From: Fibrobacter sp.
GTDB taxonomy: Bacteria; Fibrobacterota; Fibrobacteria; Fibrobacterales; Fibrobacteraceae
Reading direction: 5' to 3'
Length of the DNA stretch: 49,160 nucleotides
Assembly (NCBI GenBank): GCA_017959225.1
Contig: JAGDBD010000112.1
Location: forward strand, 1-49,160
In this document: piece by piece, positions 32,674-41,347 of the stretch
Layout: each line of letters begins with the position of its first letter
Position numbering within the stretch: position 1 is the stretch's first letter
The notes under the pieces: model-generated
What the model saw: the letters and a program-made list of their open reading frames with translations, nothing else
Database searches by the model: none
Told to the model about the DNA's origin: nothing
Position numbers and translations under genes: made by a program

Positions 32674-33879
32674 TCACTCTTTGGAGTCCAAAGAATCCTT
32701 ACGCCGTCTAGGGAAAAGCCGGTGCTCCGCATACTCCTGGAACAGGGCGATCACAATGCAGGTGAAAGGGATTGCACACACGAGACCGATGAAACCTAAG
32801 AGTTTGCCCCACACGGAGATAGAAAGGAGAATGAGCACCGGAGGCAAGTTCACTTCCGTTCCCACGATCTTCGGAATAATCAGCATGTCTTCGATGATCT
32901 GCACCACAAGGTAGATGCCTGCGATAATCAAAAGGACTTCCCAAAAAGGAATTCCCGTGTCTAACGAATAAACGATTCCAAGGAAGAACGCAACCGGCAT
33001 GCTGGCTACCTGCAAATAAGGGACCATGTTCAAAATGCCGATGAAAAGGCCAAAGGCGATCCCCATCGGGAATCCGATAACGCTAAAGATGACCGAGTAA
33101 AGTACGCCCACGAGAAATGCGACAAGGCTCTGGCTGCGGAAATAAGCCTTCATTAAAAGGTTCGTTTTGCGCAAAAGATCCGGTTTGTCATCGGATTCAA
33201 GGGGGATTAGCGAGCGAACCTTGCGAGAAATCTTTGGCATGTCGAACATGAGAAATGTCGTGTACATGACCACAAAAATAAGGCTCACAACGGCAAAAAT
33301 GACGGAAGCGGTTCGAGAGAGCACGCCCAAGGCACCGGGCAAAAGCTTACCGATCATCGACTGCACCGTTTCCCAGAAATTAATGTCTTGCAGGGATTCC
33401 AAAAATTCCGTTCCGGCGGTGAACGTTTTTAATTCACTTTGCCAGTCCGAAGGGATGACGGACAGGAACGGCTGCATCCAAGCGCTGTCCGACATGAACT
33501 TTTTGGTAAGCGAAATAAAGCGGCTGAATTCCGCACTCACCTGGGGAATGAAGATGAGGCAAAAGATCGTAATCGCAAGGGCCATTAAAATGAGCGTGAC
33601 GATTGTCGCCACCATGCGCGGAGTTTTCCGCGGTAGCCAGGAAAGCTTCGGTCGCCGCATTTGAGCCCGGACCCTGCACTCGATTTTGTCAACTACCGGA
33701 TTTACCACGTATGCGATTAAAAACGCCGCGACAAAAGGCGTGAGAACCCCCCGAAGATAATAAATCAAGCAGATTGCGCAAATGACAATGATGACAACGG
33801 TAATGTACTTGATTTTAAGCTTTGTGCTTGCCGAGACGGTGTTCGCGAGCGTTCTTTCGGCTTGTGGACGATTTTCCAT
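32674..33879 (-). CDS. AI-2E family (PerM/TqsA-like) transporter
   Basis: A 401-residue membrane protein with about eight helices, beginning with ITVVIIVICAICLIYYL and LTPFVAAFLIAYVVNPVVD, typical of the AI-2E_transport (UPF0118) family. The conserved helices near the C-terminus include GILNMVPYLQVASMPVAFFL and EDMLIIPKIVGTEVNLPP (family motif around iiPk..g..v.l.P). Proteins in this family have been linked to autoinducer-2 export or Na+/H+ exchange; the substrate is not predictable. The ATG at 33879 lies 65 bases inside the preceding gene, an unusually long overlap, so a later start is possible. It is the last gene of a four-gene unit. Confidence 0.9.
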   Translation of the reverse strand: MENRPQAERTLANTVSASTKLKIKYITVVIIVICAICLIYYLRGVLTPFVAAFLIAYVVNPVVDKIECRVRAQMRRPKLSWLPRKTPRMVATIVTLILMALAITIFCLIFIPQVSAEFSRFISLTKKFMSDSAWMQPFLSVIPSDWQSELKTFTAGTEFLESLQDINFWETVQSMIGKLLPGALGVLSRTASVIFAVVSLIFVVMYTTFLMFDMPKISRKVRSLIPLESDDKPDLLRKTNLLMKAYFRSQSLVAFLVGVLYSVIFSVIGFPMGIAFGLFIGILNMVPYLQVASMPVAFFLGIVYSLDTGIPFWEVLLIIAGIYLVVQIIEDMLIIPKIVGTEVNLPPVLILLSISVWGKLLGFIGLVCAIPFTCIVIALFQEYAEHRLFPRRRKDSLDSKE

Positions 33880-34594
33880 AAATCTTCAAAATTCCCCAGA
33901 GATAAATGCCAGTGACAAGAATTAATATAACTAGGCAAAGGCAACGTGTTAACCGGTTCTTTCCCAAAAGCTCCAATTTTTGGATTTCTATTTCTGTGGG
34001 AAGCCCGAGCAGAGCGCCTTTTCCGGTTTCTACCGCAACTTGGACGACCCGGTCCAAGTATAAAAGGGAGTCCGGTTCGACGCCGTGGATGTCAAACCAG
34101 ATCTTGCTTGTACGGGCAAGGGAAAGCGGAAGGCGATGTTCCGTGTAATGCCTTGTCGCCGGAACGTCGAGACGGACGGGGCGAAGGGTCAAGACGTCTC
34201 CCACTTTGGAAACCTTGGGATCTACCGTGTAAAATACCAGTGCCACGTCGGCGTTGGAGCGGAACGTGATGAACACGGAATCGATGTTTGAAAAATCCAA
34301 GCCTTGGAGCGAAAGCGCTTCGACGCCTTTCAAAAGGCGAAATTCCACACCTGCATGAGGATGGTAGATTCCCGAATTCAGCGTTGCATTGATCGCTAAA
34401 GCGTTATCGCTTTCCATGAATTCGGCGGTTGAAAAGCCGCCTTCCCGCAAATCGGTGTAAATCCGAGGATGTTCAAAATTTTCTTGGTGCGGCCAAAGGA
34501 CCACAGATTCCGTTTGAAATCGAAAGTAGAAAACAACGATCGCGATCAGACAGACGACGTAGGAAAGAGAAAATCGCCAGGCAAGTTTTTTCAT
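33815..34594 (-). CDS. Two-helix membrane protein with periplasmic jelly-roll-like domain (paralogue B)
   Basis: A 259-residue protein with an N-terminal helix (FSLSYVVCLIAIVVFYF), an extracytoplasmic beta-rich domain of about 190 residues and a C-terminal helix (CLCLVILILVTGIYLWGIL) with a short basic cytoplasmic tail. The middle contains YTDLREGGFSTAEF, DFSNIDSVFITFRSN and YTVDPKVSK, which align with YDDISDGGSSVSKM, WSLVDSIVFKIYSE and YDPDVTNE of the upstream gene; I judge the two to be diverged tandem paralogues. Such periplasmic domains usually sit in front of kinase, cyclase or AraC domains, but here none is present. The ATG at 34594 overlaps the upstream stop (ATGA). Function unknown. 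Confidence 0.8.
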   Translation of the reverse strand: MKKLAWRFSLSYVVCLIAIVVFYFRFQTESVVLWPHQENFEHPRIYTDLREGGFSTAEFMESDNALAINATLNSGIYHPHAGVEFRLLKGVEALSLQGLDFSNIDSVFITFRSNADVALVFYTVDPKVSKVGDVLTLRPVRLDVPATRHYTEHRLPLSLARTSKIWFDIHGVEPDSLLYLDRVVQVAVETGKGALLGLPTEIEIQKLELLGKNRLTRCLCLVILILVTGIYLWGILKIYGKSSTSRKNAREHRLGKHKA

Positions 34595-35310
34595 TTTTTC
34601 TTTTTCAAAAATCCAAAGATGACGACGATAATAACAAGGCACGCTCCAAGGAAAATGGCGAGTTCTAAAGATCCCGTCCCCTTTGCCGAAATCTGCAAAA
34701 TCTGGATGTGCAACGGTTCTCCCCGTTTGACGTCCCAGCCCGGTGTGATTTCAAACCGGGCTACGTGTTCCTTGTGACGCTGGCAAAGTTCCTTATCGGC
34801 ACCGGTCTGCTGAAACCAGAATTCCGGCACGTAAAAATCTTCGAAGGGAATTGTGATTTCGTTTTCCCCAGCTTCCAGGGGAATTTCCTTGAGCATTTGA
34901 CGGAACGTGTGGAGAGAATCTTCGTTCGTTACGTCCGGGTCATAGGTCCAGACCTTCGCAATGATTTCATTCTTTTTTTCGGAATAGATTTTGAAAACGA
35001 TGGAATCCACCAGACTCCAGTTTTCGTACCGATTTTTTACCGTATCTTCCCCGCTGAACGTCCAGATCAAGCCGCACCAGGCGCCTTTGGACGTGTCCAT
35101 TCCTAGAGTGCAGCGAAAATCGAGGACCGAATCCGAAATTTCCATTTTCGAAACCGAAGATCCACCGTCCGAAATGTCATCGTACACCATAAGCGTTTCA
35201 TGGATACGCAGTGGAAATACCGGAATGGAAAATTCACGTTTTGGAATCAAAACGAAAGCGATAAACAGGAGTATAATCGCGACACATAAGACCCCGACAC
35301 GCTTCGCCAT
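34591..35310 (-). CDS. Two-helix membrane protein with periplasmic jelly-roll-like domain (paralogue A)
   Basis: A 239-residue protein with the same layout as its downstream neighbour: N-terminal helix (VGVLCVAIILLFIAFVLI), extracytoplasmic beta-rich domain, C-terminal helix (LELAIFLGACLVIIVVIFGF) and a KKKK tail. YDDISDGGSSVSKMEISDSV is the DxxxGGSS-type opening seen in CBM11/CIA30-like sensory or carbohydrate-binding domains. A cytoplasmic output domain is missing. The ATG at 35310 follows the Zn-ribbon gene by eight bases and the stop overlaps paralogue B by four bases, so the products are likely made in similar amounts and may form a heterodimer. The ligand is unknown. Confidence 0.8.
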   Translation of the reverse strand: MAKRVGVLCVAIILLFIAFVLIPKREFSIPVFPLRIHETLMVYDDISDGGSSVSKMEISDSVLDFRCTLGMDTSKGAWCGLIWTFSGEDTVKNRYENWSLVDSIVFKIYSEKKNEIIAKVWTYDPDVTNEDSLHTFRQMLKEIPLEAGENEITIPFEDFYVPEFWFQQTGADKELCQRHKEHVARFEITPGWDVKRGEPLHIQILQISAKGTGSLELAIFLGACLVIIVVIFGFLKKKK

Positions 35311-35318
35311 CGTTTCTC

Positions 35319-35840
35319 CTACTGTTTTTCAAGAATGTTCTTGAACTTCAAATTGTACTGGATCAGTTCAAAAGAATCTTCTTCCGGATCGCCTGAGCCT
35401 AAAATTTTGTCCACGAGTTTTGTCAAAAAGACGATAAATCCGAAATGTTCCTTCTTTTTGGTTGTAACGAGCATCCCGTCTGACGGGGTACCCACCATGC
35501 GGCGCAGTAAAACGGCCATGGTCGAAGCCGGAAGATTGAACATTCCGCAGCAGGTGGCAACCTTTCCGGGAATTCCGTAATCCGGGAGCTTGCCGTCTGC
35601 CAATTTTTCGCTGTGGTCGATACAACAGGTGTTTTCGTCCGGTTCCACCCAGTCTTCTTTGCGATTTTCTAAGGCTTTTAGCCAAAGAACGCGGGTTTTG
35701 TCGAAAACTTCACGGCGGAACGCCATTGTCTTATCGCTCGGGAAAAAAGTTCCGAGGCAATGGGGGCAAATTCGCAAGTCGAAGTGAGAAAGATCGACTC
35801 GTTTCGTTTCGGATTTACAGAAAGGGCACGTGGAGTTCAT
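35319..35840 (-). CDS. Zinc-ribbon protein of unknown function
   Basis: A 173-residue soluble protein. The N-terminus is a TFIIB-like zinc ribbon, CPFCKSETKRVDL then LRICPHCLGTFF, giving a CxxC-x17-CxxC site. Two further Cys pairs occur later (NTCCIDHSEKL and VATCCGMFNLP), which could form a second metal site with the nearby His. The rest is mixed and contains LPASTMAVLLRRM. The start at 35840 keeps the ribbon directly at the N-terminus; a longer frame to 35876 would overlap the divergent CnoX gene. It heads the unit with the two membrane paralogues and the AI-2E transporter. Related zf-TFIIB proteins are common but their roles are mostly unknown. Confidence 0.78.
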   Translation of the reverse strand: MNSTCPFCKSETKRVDLSHFDLRICPHCLGTFFPSDKTMAFRREVFDKTRVLWLKALENRKEDWVEPDENTCCIDHSEKLADGKLPDYGIPGKVATCCGMFNLPASTMAVLLRRMVGTPSDGMLVTTKKKEHFGFIVFLTKLVDKILGSGDPEEDSFELIQYNLKFKNILEKQ

Positions 35841-35869
35841 CGTCTTTAGAAAATAGTAAATTTTAAGGT

Positions 35870-36694
35870 ATGGCAAAAATTATCACAGTTACAGTAGAAA
35901 ATTTCCAGACCGAGGTGATGACAGAGGCCGAAAATCGCCCGGTCGTTTTGACATTTGCCTCTTCCCAGATGCCGGAATGCGCTTCTTACAACGCCATTCT
36001 CGAAAAACTTTCCTCGGAGCTCGACTTTACACTCGGCGAAGTGAACCTGGACGAACCGGACAACATGGCTTTTGTCCAGACTTTCCGTTTGCAGTCCCTC
36101 CCATTTGTCGTTGTGCTGCACAAGGGTCAAATGGAAGACGCAATCCAAGGGAACCTTCCGGAAGACGAACTGAAAAAGCGTCTTTCCAAGTTCTTCATGT
36201 CGGACGAGGACCGTGCAAAGCAAGAAATCGAAGACGCGATTTCTGCCGGGGATTTTGCAAGCGCAAAGCCTTTGATTGAAGCGGAAATGGCAAAGAACCC
36301 GTCTGAAGACCATTTCAAAGTTCTCCTTGCAAAGTGCGAACTTTCCCTGGGTGACGGGGAAAAGGCCAAGAGCATTTTAAAACAGATTTCTGAAAACAGC
36401 GCCGAATATGCAAACGCCAAATCGCTGCTGGACCTGATGGATCTTCTTGTGGAAGCCGCCAAAACGGATGCTGTCGAAGGGGACGCAGCAACCTTCCGAA
36501 ACGCCTGCAAGGATGCAGAACGCAAGGATTACCGTTCCGCTCTCGATGGATTCTTCAAACTGGCCCTTTCAAACCCGGACTTTAACGACGGCGCAGCCAA
36601 AAAATCCATGCTGATTCTTTTCGGCGTCCTCGGACCGAAAGATCCGCTGACTTGGGAATACCGTTCCAAACTGAACACGTTCCTTTTCATTTAA
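35870..36694 (+). CDS. CnoX (YbbN)-like thioredoxin-fold chaperone with TPR region
   Basis: A 274-residue protein. Residues 1-105 form a thioredoxin fold (FQTEVMTEAENRPVVLTFAS, then FRLQSLPFVVVLHKG with the cis-Pro), and the rest is helical with TPR-like repeats, the domain order of E. coli CnoX. The active-site CxxC is replaced by MPEC (SSQMPECASY), leaving one Cys; E. coli CnoX likewise has a degenerate SxxC site and works as a holdase that protects proteins under chlorine stress. A redox-reductase role is therefore unlikely. The ATG is only 29 bases from the divergent Zn-ribbon start. The M16 gene follows after nine bases, with its own AGGGA. Confidence 0.83.
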   Translation: MAKIITVTVENFQTEVMTEAENRPVVLTFASSQMPECASYNAILEKLSSELDFTLGEVNLDEPDNMAFVQTFRLQSLPFVVVLHKGQMEDAIQGNLPEDELKKRLSKFFMSDEDRAKQEIEDAISAGDFASAKPLIEAEMAKNPSEDHFKVLLAKCELSLGDGEKAKSILKQISENSAEYANAKSLLDLMDLLVEAAKTDAVEGDAATFRNACKDAERKDYRSALDGFFKLALSNPDFNDGAAKKSMLILFGVLGPKDPLTWEYRSKLNTFLFI

Positions 36695-36703
36695 TAGGGA
36701 ATC

Positions 36704-38158
36704 ATGCGATTAAAAATCCTTTCGATCCTTCTTTTGGCTTCGGCGGCTCTTTTTGCTGCCGAGTTTCCCATTCACAAAGAAGTTCTCGGCAACGGGATGA
36801 CCGTTTTGCTGTACCCGAACAAGCAGGCGCCAACCGTAAGCTGCCGCCTCTTCTACGTGACCGGTTCTGTGAACGAAGTGCCTGGGATGTCGGGCCTTGC
36901 GCACATTCTTGAACATGAGCTGTTCAAAGGAACAAAGAAGGTCGGGGTAACGGATTTTGAAAAAGATTCCGTGCTGATGGCCCAAGAAGATTCCGTGATG
37001 GCGCTTTCCCGTTCTGCGGCACTTGCCGGAGATTCCGTTTTGGCAAAGAAGTTCCGTGCCGAATACGATTCTTTGGTGGAAGTAGAAAGACAGTACATGG
37101 TGAAGGAAGAAATCTGGTCCGCTTACCAGCAAGCAGGCGGTACAGGGCTCAACGCCTTTACAACAGACCTTGCGACAGCTTACTTTGTGACCCTTCCCAA
37201 AAATCGCATTGAACTTTTCCTTTATTTGGAAGCCGATCGAATGCAGAATGCGATCCTTCGAGAATTCTATTCGGAACGGGACGTTGTTCGCGAAGAACGT
37301 CGCATGCGTTACGATGACCGCCCCACGGGTCGTTACATGGAAACCTTGAACGGAATCATTTACGAGGCATTCCCCTACCGCGTACCGACCATCGGATGGC
37401 CCGCAGACATTATGAACCTGACCCGGGAGCAGGCCGCAGAACATTACCGCAAATATTACAAGCCTCGGAATTCAATCCTTGTACTCGCAGGGGATTTGGA
37501 CACCCTCGAAACGATGCAACTGGTGAAGAAATATTTTGCAAATATTCCGGCAGGGGAAGCTTTTGCACCGCTAACCGTCAAAGATCCGGAACAGGTCGGT
37601 GAAAAACGTTTGACCGTTTACCGCCAAGATGCGCCGAACCGCATCGACATGATTTTTAAAACGCCTGGCATCGGAGACGAATCGCTTTACGCTCTGGACA
37701 TTGCCGAAGGCGTTTTGAACGGGCGTTCCGGTCGGCTTTACAAGAAGCTCGTGGAAGAAAAAAAGCTCGCTGTGTCCGTCCGAGCCGGAAATTCCGTGAA
37801 CAAGTATATGTCGGAATTCGCCATTAGCGTTTCGCTTCGACCGGACGCAAACCCGGATACCGTAGAAGCCATCGTTTGGGAAGAACTGGAAAAGTTGAAA
37901 AAAGAACCTGTTTCTGAACGGGAATTGCAAAAAGTGAAAAACCGTTCCATGATGAGCCTTATCGAAAGCTTCCTCGATATGGAAAACGTGGCGACTCAAC
38001 TGGCCTTTTACGAAATCTTTGGAGACTACCGTTTGCTTCTCGACTGGCCGAAAAAGTTGGAATCCGTAACCCCAGAAGCCGTTCAGGACGTTGCCCAAAA
38101 AACATTCAAGCACAAGGGCGTCACCGTTGGCCGCCTGCTCAAAGGAGAGGAGCGCTAA
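36704..38158 (+). CDS. M16-family zinc peptidase, catalytic subunit
   Basis: A 484-residue exported pitrilysin-type peptidase. A signal peptide (MRLKILSILLLASAALFA) is followed by the inverted zinc motif HILEH at residues 67-71 and the downstream Glu cluster in SERDVVREERRMR, both needed for catalysis. The second half has the C-terminal M16 domain (RIDMIFKTPGIGDESLYAL). A coiled insertion (about 95-135) is rich in Ser and Glu. It is directly followed (no gap) by an M16 homologue that lacks the motif, the usual active/inactive pair forming a clamshell. It would degrade peptides or misfolded proteins in the periplasm. Confidence 0.93.
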   Translation: MRLKILSILLLASAALFAAEFPIHKEVLGNGMTVLLYPNKQAPTVSCRLFYVTGSVNEVPGMSGLAHILEHELFKGTKKVGVTDFEKDSVLMAQEDSVMALSRSAALAGDSVLAKKFRAEYDSLVEVERQYMVKEEIWSAYQQAGGTGLNAFTTDLATAYFVTLPKNRIELFLYLEADRMQNAILREFYSERDVVREERRMRYDDRPTGRYMETLNGIIYEAFPYRVPTIGWPADIMNLTREQAAEHYRKYYKPRNSILVLAGDLDTLETMQLVKKYFANIPAGEAFAPLTVKDPEQVGEKRLTVYRQDAPNRIDMIFKTPGIGDESLYALDIAEGVLNGRSGRLYKKLVEEKKLAVSVRAGNSVNKYMSEFAISVSLRPDANPDTVEAIVWEELEKLKKEPVSERELQKVKNRSMMSLIESFLDMENVATQLAFYEIFGDYRLLLDWPKKLESVTPEAVQDVAQKTFKHKGVTVGRLLKGEER

Positions 38159-39658
38159 ATGAAAAAGTCTCTTTCCGTTCTCGCACTTGCGTCTTCCGCA
38201 GCCATTGTCGCCTGCGCAGGAACCTCCGAAAAAGAAGCCAAGTCACTTCCTTCAAAAAACATGGAAAGCGTTGTAAGCGAAGCTCCTAAAAAAACGGATT
38301 CCCTTCCGGCGACTTACAAAGACATCGTCTTCCCAGAATTCAAATATATTGCCCCGAATGCCGCCGACGCCCGTGTTAAAATTTCTGAAAATATCACGGG
38401 TTACGTAATCGAAGACAAAACCCTTCCGCTGATACACTTTAACATTTTCTTCGACGAACCTTATGTAAACGACAGCATCCAGAACGAAGCCGCTCACGAG
38501 CTTCTTTCGGCCATGTTTCGCCGCGGCGGTTCTAAAAAGCTTTCACCCCAAGCTTTGGACGATTCTCTTGAATTTATCGCTGCATCTCTCGCCGGTTCCG
38601 TCGGAACATTTACAAGCGTAATCAGCGTAGAATGCATGGCCAAGGATTTTCCTCAAATGCTTTCGCTTTCCAAGGAAGTTTTCCTTTCGCCAGCATTTGA
38701 CGAAAAGGCTTTGGAAATTCAGAAGGCCAATGCGGCAAACGCTTACGAACACCGTTTCGACAATCCTTCCGGAATTCTTTCCGCCTTGGAAAATTATGTC
38801 AATTATGAACCGAATCCACGGCTTTGGAACGCCACCGCTGAGGAATTCCGAAAAGTCAAAAGGGAAGACTTGGTGAAGCTTGCCGAAGGACATTTCCAAA
38901 GTGGAAAGATTATTTTTGCAATCTCCGGGGACTTTAGCAAAGATTCCATGGTGACGGAACTGAAGAAATATTTTGAAAGTTGGCCCTCCAGTGCAAAAAA
39001 CAATACGGTCGTTCCACCGCTGAAGCACAAGAACAAGCCTGGCATTTATCTTGTTGACAAAGATATTACCCAGGCGAACATTTCCCTGATGGCGCCTTTT
39101 GTGAAGCGTCCCCACGAAGACTATTACCCGACAGCTGTCGCAAGCTTTATCCTCGGAGGTGGAAGCTTCTCTTCTCGCTTAATGACACAGGTCCGTTCCA
39201 ATAATGGACTTGCTTACAGCATCCACAGCCGTGCCGAAAATGACTACCGCGATCAAGGCTTTGTAACGATCCACTTGCAAACAAAAGTCGAAAGTGCCGC
39301 AACCGCACTTCAAATTATCCATGCAGAAATTGCAAAGCTCGCCAAGGAAGGTCCTACCGACGAAGAACTCGCCCATGCGAAGAAAACCCTCATTGAAAGT
39401 TTGCCGAGTTTATTCGACACGCCTGCCAGCACCACGGTCCTTTTTGCCCGCGATCAGTTACTCGGCAAAAAAGATTCCCATTACATCGACTACGTAAACG
39501 AAATCAATGCGGTGACCAAGGATCAAGTAAAAGCCATGATCGCCAAGTACTTTGATTCGAGCAAGATGACAACCAGCATCGTCGGCCCGGCAGACAAATT
39601 GAAAGACGTAGGAACGTTCACGCAGATTTCAATCGACAGTCTTGACATTCGAAAATGA
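38159..39658 (+). CDS. M16-family non-catalytic partner, lipoprotein
   Basis: A 499-residue lipoprotein with lipobox AIVAC (Cys19), a low-complexity Lys/Ser/Glu linker, and two M16 domains. At the position of the zinc motif it reads NEAAHELLSAMFRRGG, which lacks HxxEH, so it should not bind zinc. The C-terminal domain has FILGGGSFSSRLMTQVRSNNG, the Gly-rich loop and RxxxGLAY pattern of M16 partner subunits. The start directly follows the catalytic subunit's stop with AAAGGAGAGGAG upstream. Anchored by lipid, it would hold the active subunit at the membrane. The last four bases overlap the next gene. Confidence 0.92.
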   Translation: MKKSLSVLALASSAAIVACAGTSEKEAKSLPSKNMESVVSEAPKKTDSLPATYKDIVFPEFKYIAPNAADARVKISENITGYVIEDKTLPLIHFNIFFDEPYVNDSIQNEAAHELLSAMFRRGGSKKLSPQALDDSLEFIAASLAGSVGTFTSVISVECMAKDFPQMLSLSKEVFLSPAFDEKALEIQKANAANAYEHRFDNPSGILSALENYVNYEPNPRLWNATAEEFRKVKREDLVKLAEGHFQSGKIIFAISGDFSKDSMVTELKKYFESWPSSAKNNTVVPPLKHKNKPGIYLVDKDITQANISLMAPFVKRPHEDYYPTAVASFILGGGSFSSRLMTQVRSNNGLAYSIHSRAENDYRDQGFVTIHLQTKVESAATALQIIHAEIAKLAKEGPTDEELAHAKKTLIESLPSLFDTPASTTVLFARDQLLGKKDSHYIDYVNEINAVTKDQVKAMIAKYFDSSKMTTSIVGPADKLKDVGTFTQISIDSLDIRK

Positions 39659-40641
39659 GATTCTACTTGAAACGATACGCGCTTCTATTCGCTCTGCTTT
39701 TTTGCACGGTCGCAAATGCCGATCCGACAAAAGACGAGTTACGGCACAACGCCTGTGCCGCAGCCAAAAAATGTTTGGACGTCATTTTACCGGGATGCTC
39801 TGTTCCAGAACTTGAACCCGTTGAAAACATCGAATATGACGGAGCGTTCTGCTCGGTATTTTACGATTTGAAAAACCGCGGCATCGACTTGAGAAGTCCT
39901 GTGACCAAAGAAATGTTCGGGCATCTCGGGAGCCGTTACCGTGTGATCTACGAAAATTCAGGGGTTCTCCCGGTTTCGGGACCGATGATGAGCTATCTCT
40001 TTGACCACTTCCCATTTACGACTGCACTTGTAAACGTGTTCCAGGATACCAAGTACACAATCCATTACAATTCTCCGGACCAGCGCCTTTTTAGTGGAGA
40101 TAACGGTGGAAACCTGTTTGGCGATTTTTTCTGGGCCATGCAAGACAGCGCAGGCGTTGAAAAAGGATTCCATTCCGTGTTCTACGGAAGCGGCCGATGC
40201 AAAATTCTCCGTTGGAATCTGCACGGGATCGCTGTTGCCATTTTGGACATGCATCCGGAAGGTGAAAAGACCCGTTATAAATTCCGCGCGATCGTCTTCC
40301 CCGCAAACGCCGTTCTGAATTCCATTATGAAGATGGGCGTTTTCCGCGATGTGGTCAATTCTAAAATCGGTGAAATCATCCGGAACATTTCCGAATCTTC
40401 CGAAAGTTACGTTTCCGGAAATCACATGCCCGTGGACTCTTCGAAAGTTCTCCACCAAAAATTCCCCGAAGAACTTGAAGAATTTAAGCAGGTCGCCGCC
40501 GGCAAACTGGAATGGACCGTCGGCGATGCCGTTGAAAAAAAGCGCAAACAAGCTCAAAAGAAGCAGCCCGTTTTCGTCACCGAAACTCCGCTCATTTTTA
40601 AGCAACAGAATTCCATTTCTAACAAGCCCGCAGGAAATTAA
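39655..40641 (+). CDS. Secreted protein of unknown function
   Basis: A 328-residue protein with a signal peptide (MRFYLKRYALLFALLFCTVA, cleavage probably after ANA). The mature part holds several Cys (HNACAAAKKCLDVILPGCS, and FCSVFYD) likely to form disulfides, and a central beta-rich part (SVFYGSGRCKILRWNLHGI). The C-terminus is a Lys/Gln-rich, probably disordered tail (EKKRKQAQKKQPVF). I do not recognise a family. The ATG overlaps the stop of the M16 partner (ATGA) and the TrmH gene follows after five bases, so it is in the same operon and may act in the periplasm with the M16 pair. Confidence 0.8.
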   Translation: MRFYLKRYALLFALLFCTVANADPTKDELRHNACAAAKKCLDVILPGCSVPELEPVENIEYDGAFCSVFYDLKNRGIDLRSPVTKEMFGHLGSRYRVIYENSGVLPVSGPMMSYLFDHFPFTTALVNVFQDTKYTIHYNSPDQRLFSGDNGGNLFGDFFWAMQDSAGVEKGFHSVFYGSGRCKILRWNLHGIAVAILDMHPEGEKTRYKFRAIVFPANAVLNSIMKMGVFRDVVNSKIGEIIRNISESSESYVSGNHMPVDSSKVLHQKFPEELEEFKQVAAGKLEWTVGDAVEKKRKQAQKKQPVFVTETPLIFKQQNSISNKPAGN

Positions 40642-40646
40642 AGTCT

Positions 40647-41330
40647 ATGGAAAACTACGTTTACTCTTCCCCGGAAATGCAGGAAAAAATCGAAGCATAC
40701 CTTCCTCGCATTACCGAACACCGCCGCGATCTTCTCGTCAAAGTCGTGCAGAACCGTACACGGCATTTTTGCATGGTTCTTGAAGATCTCTTTGACCCCC
40801 ACAACATTTCTGCGGTTATCCGCACCGCCGAAGTCTTTGGCATTGAAGACGTGCACGTGATCGAAGAGGTGAATCCGTACAAAGTAAACAAATCCATTTT
40901 GAAAGGTTCTATTAAATGGATGAACATTTACTTGCACAAAAAACGCATGGCCTGCATGGAACACCTGCGGAAAAAAGGTTACCGCATTGCCGTAGCCAGT
41001 ACAAACACAAACAATTCCGTTTTGGACTTGGATCTTTCCAAACCCACAGCCTTTTACCTCGGAAGTGAATTCACCGGCAATCATCCGGACACCCTCGCCG
41101 CAGCCGATTGCGAATTCAAACTGCCCCAATACGGCATCACCGAATCCATGAACGTTTCCGTCGCCGGCGGCGTGCTCATGTGCTATCTCGACCACTATAT
41201 GCAGGAAAAAGGTCGCCAAAACTTTACACTTCCCCCAAAAGAACGCGACGAACTGCTCTTAGAATGGCTCGAAAGGCACATAAACGACGAAACCGCTTCA
41301 AGCTCGATAGCTCGTATAGGCAACGAATAA
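40647..41330 (+). CDS. trmH: tRNA/rRNA 2'-O-methyltransferase, TrmH (SpoU) family
   Basis: A 227-residue SPOUT methyltransferase. The three SpoU motifs are clear: NISAVIRTAEVFG, FYLGSEFTG, and GITESMNVSVAGGVLM, the last two forming the trefoil knot that binds S-adenosylmethionine. The N-terminus (YLPRITEHRRDLLVKVVQNRT) resembles TrmH, which methylates G18 of tRNA, more than RlmB, which carries an extra L30e-like domain. The C-terminal region is short and helical. AGGA lies before the ATG. Substrate assignment to tRNA is by similarity in length and N-terminus. Confidence 0.85.
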   Translation: MENYVYSSPEMQEKIEAYLPRITEHRRDLLVKVVQNRTRHFCMVLEDLFDPHNISAVIRTAEVFGIEDVHVIEEVNPYKVNKSILKGSIKWMNIYLHKKRMACMEHLRKKGYRIAVASTNTNNSVLDLDLSKPTAFYLGSEFTGNHPDTLAAADCEFKLPQYGITESMNVSVAGGVLMCYLDHYMQEKGRQNFTLPPKERDELLLEWLERHINDETASSSIARIGNE

Positions 41331-41347
41331 ACTAAATTAGCCTTGAG

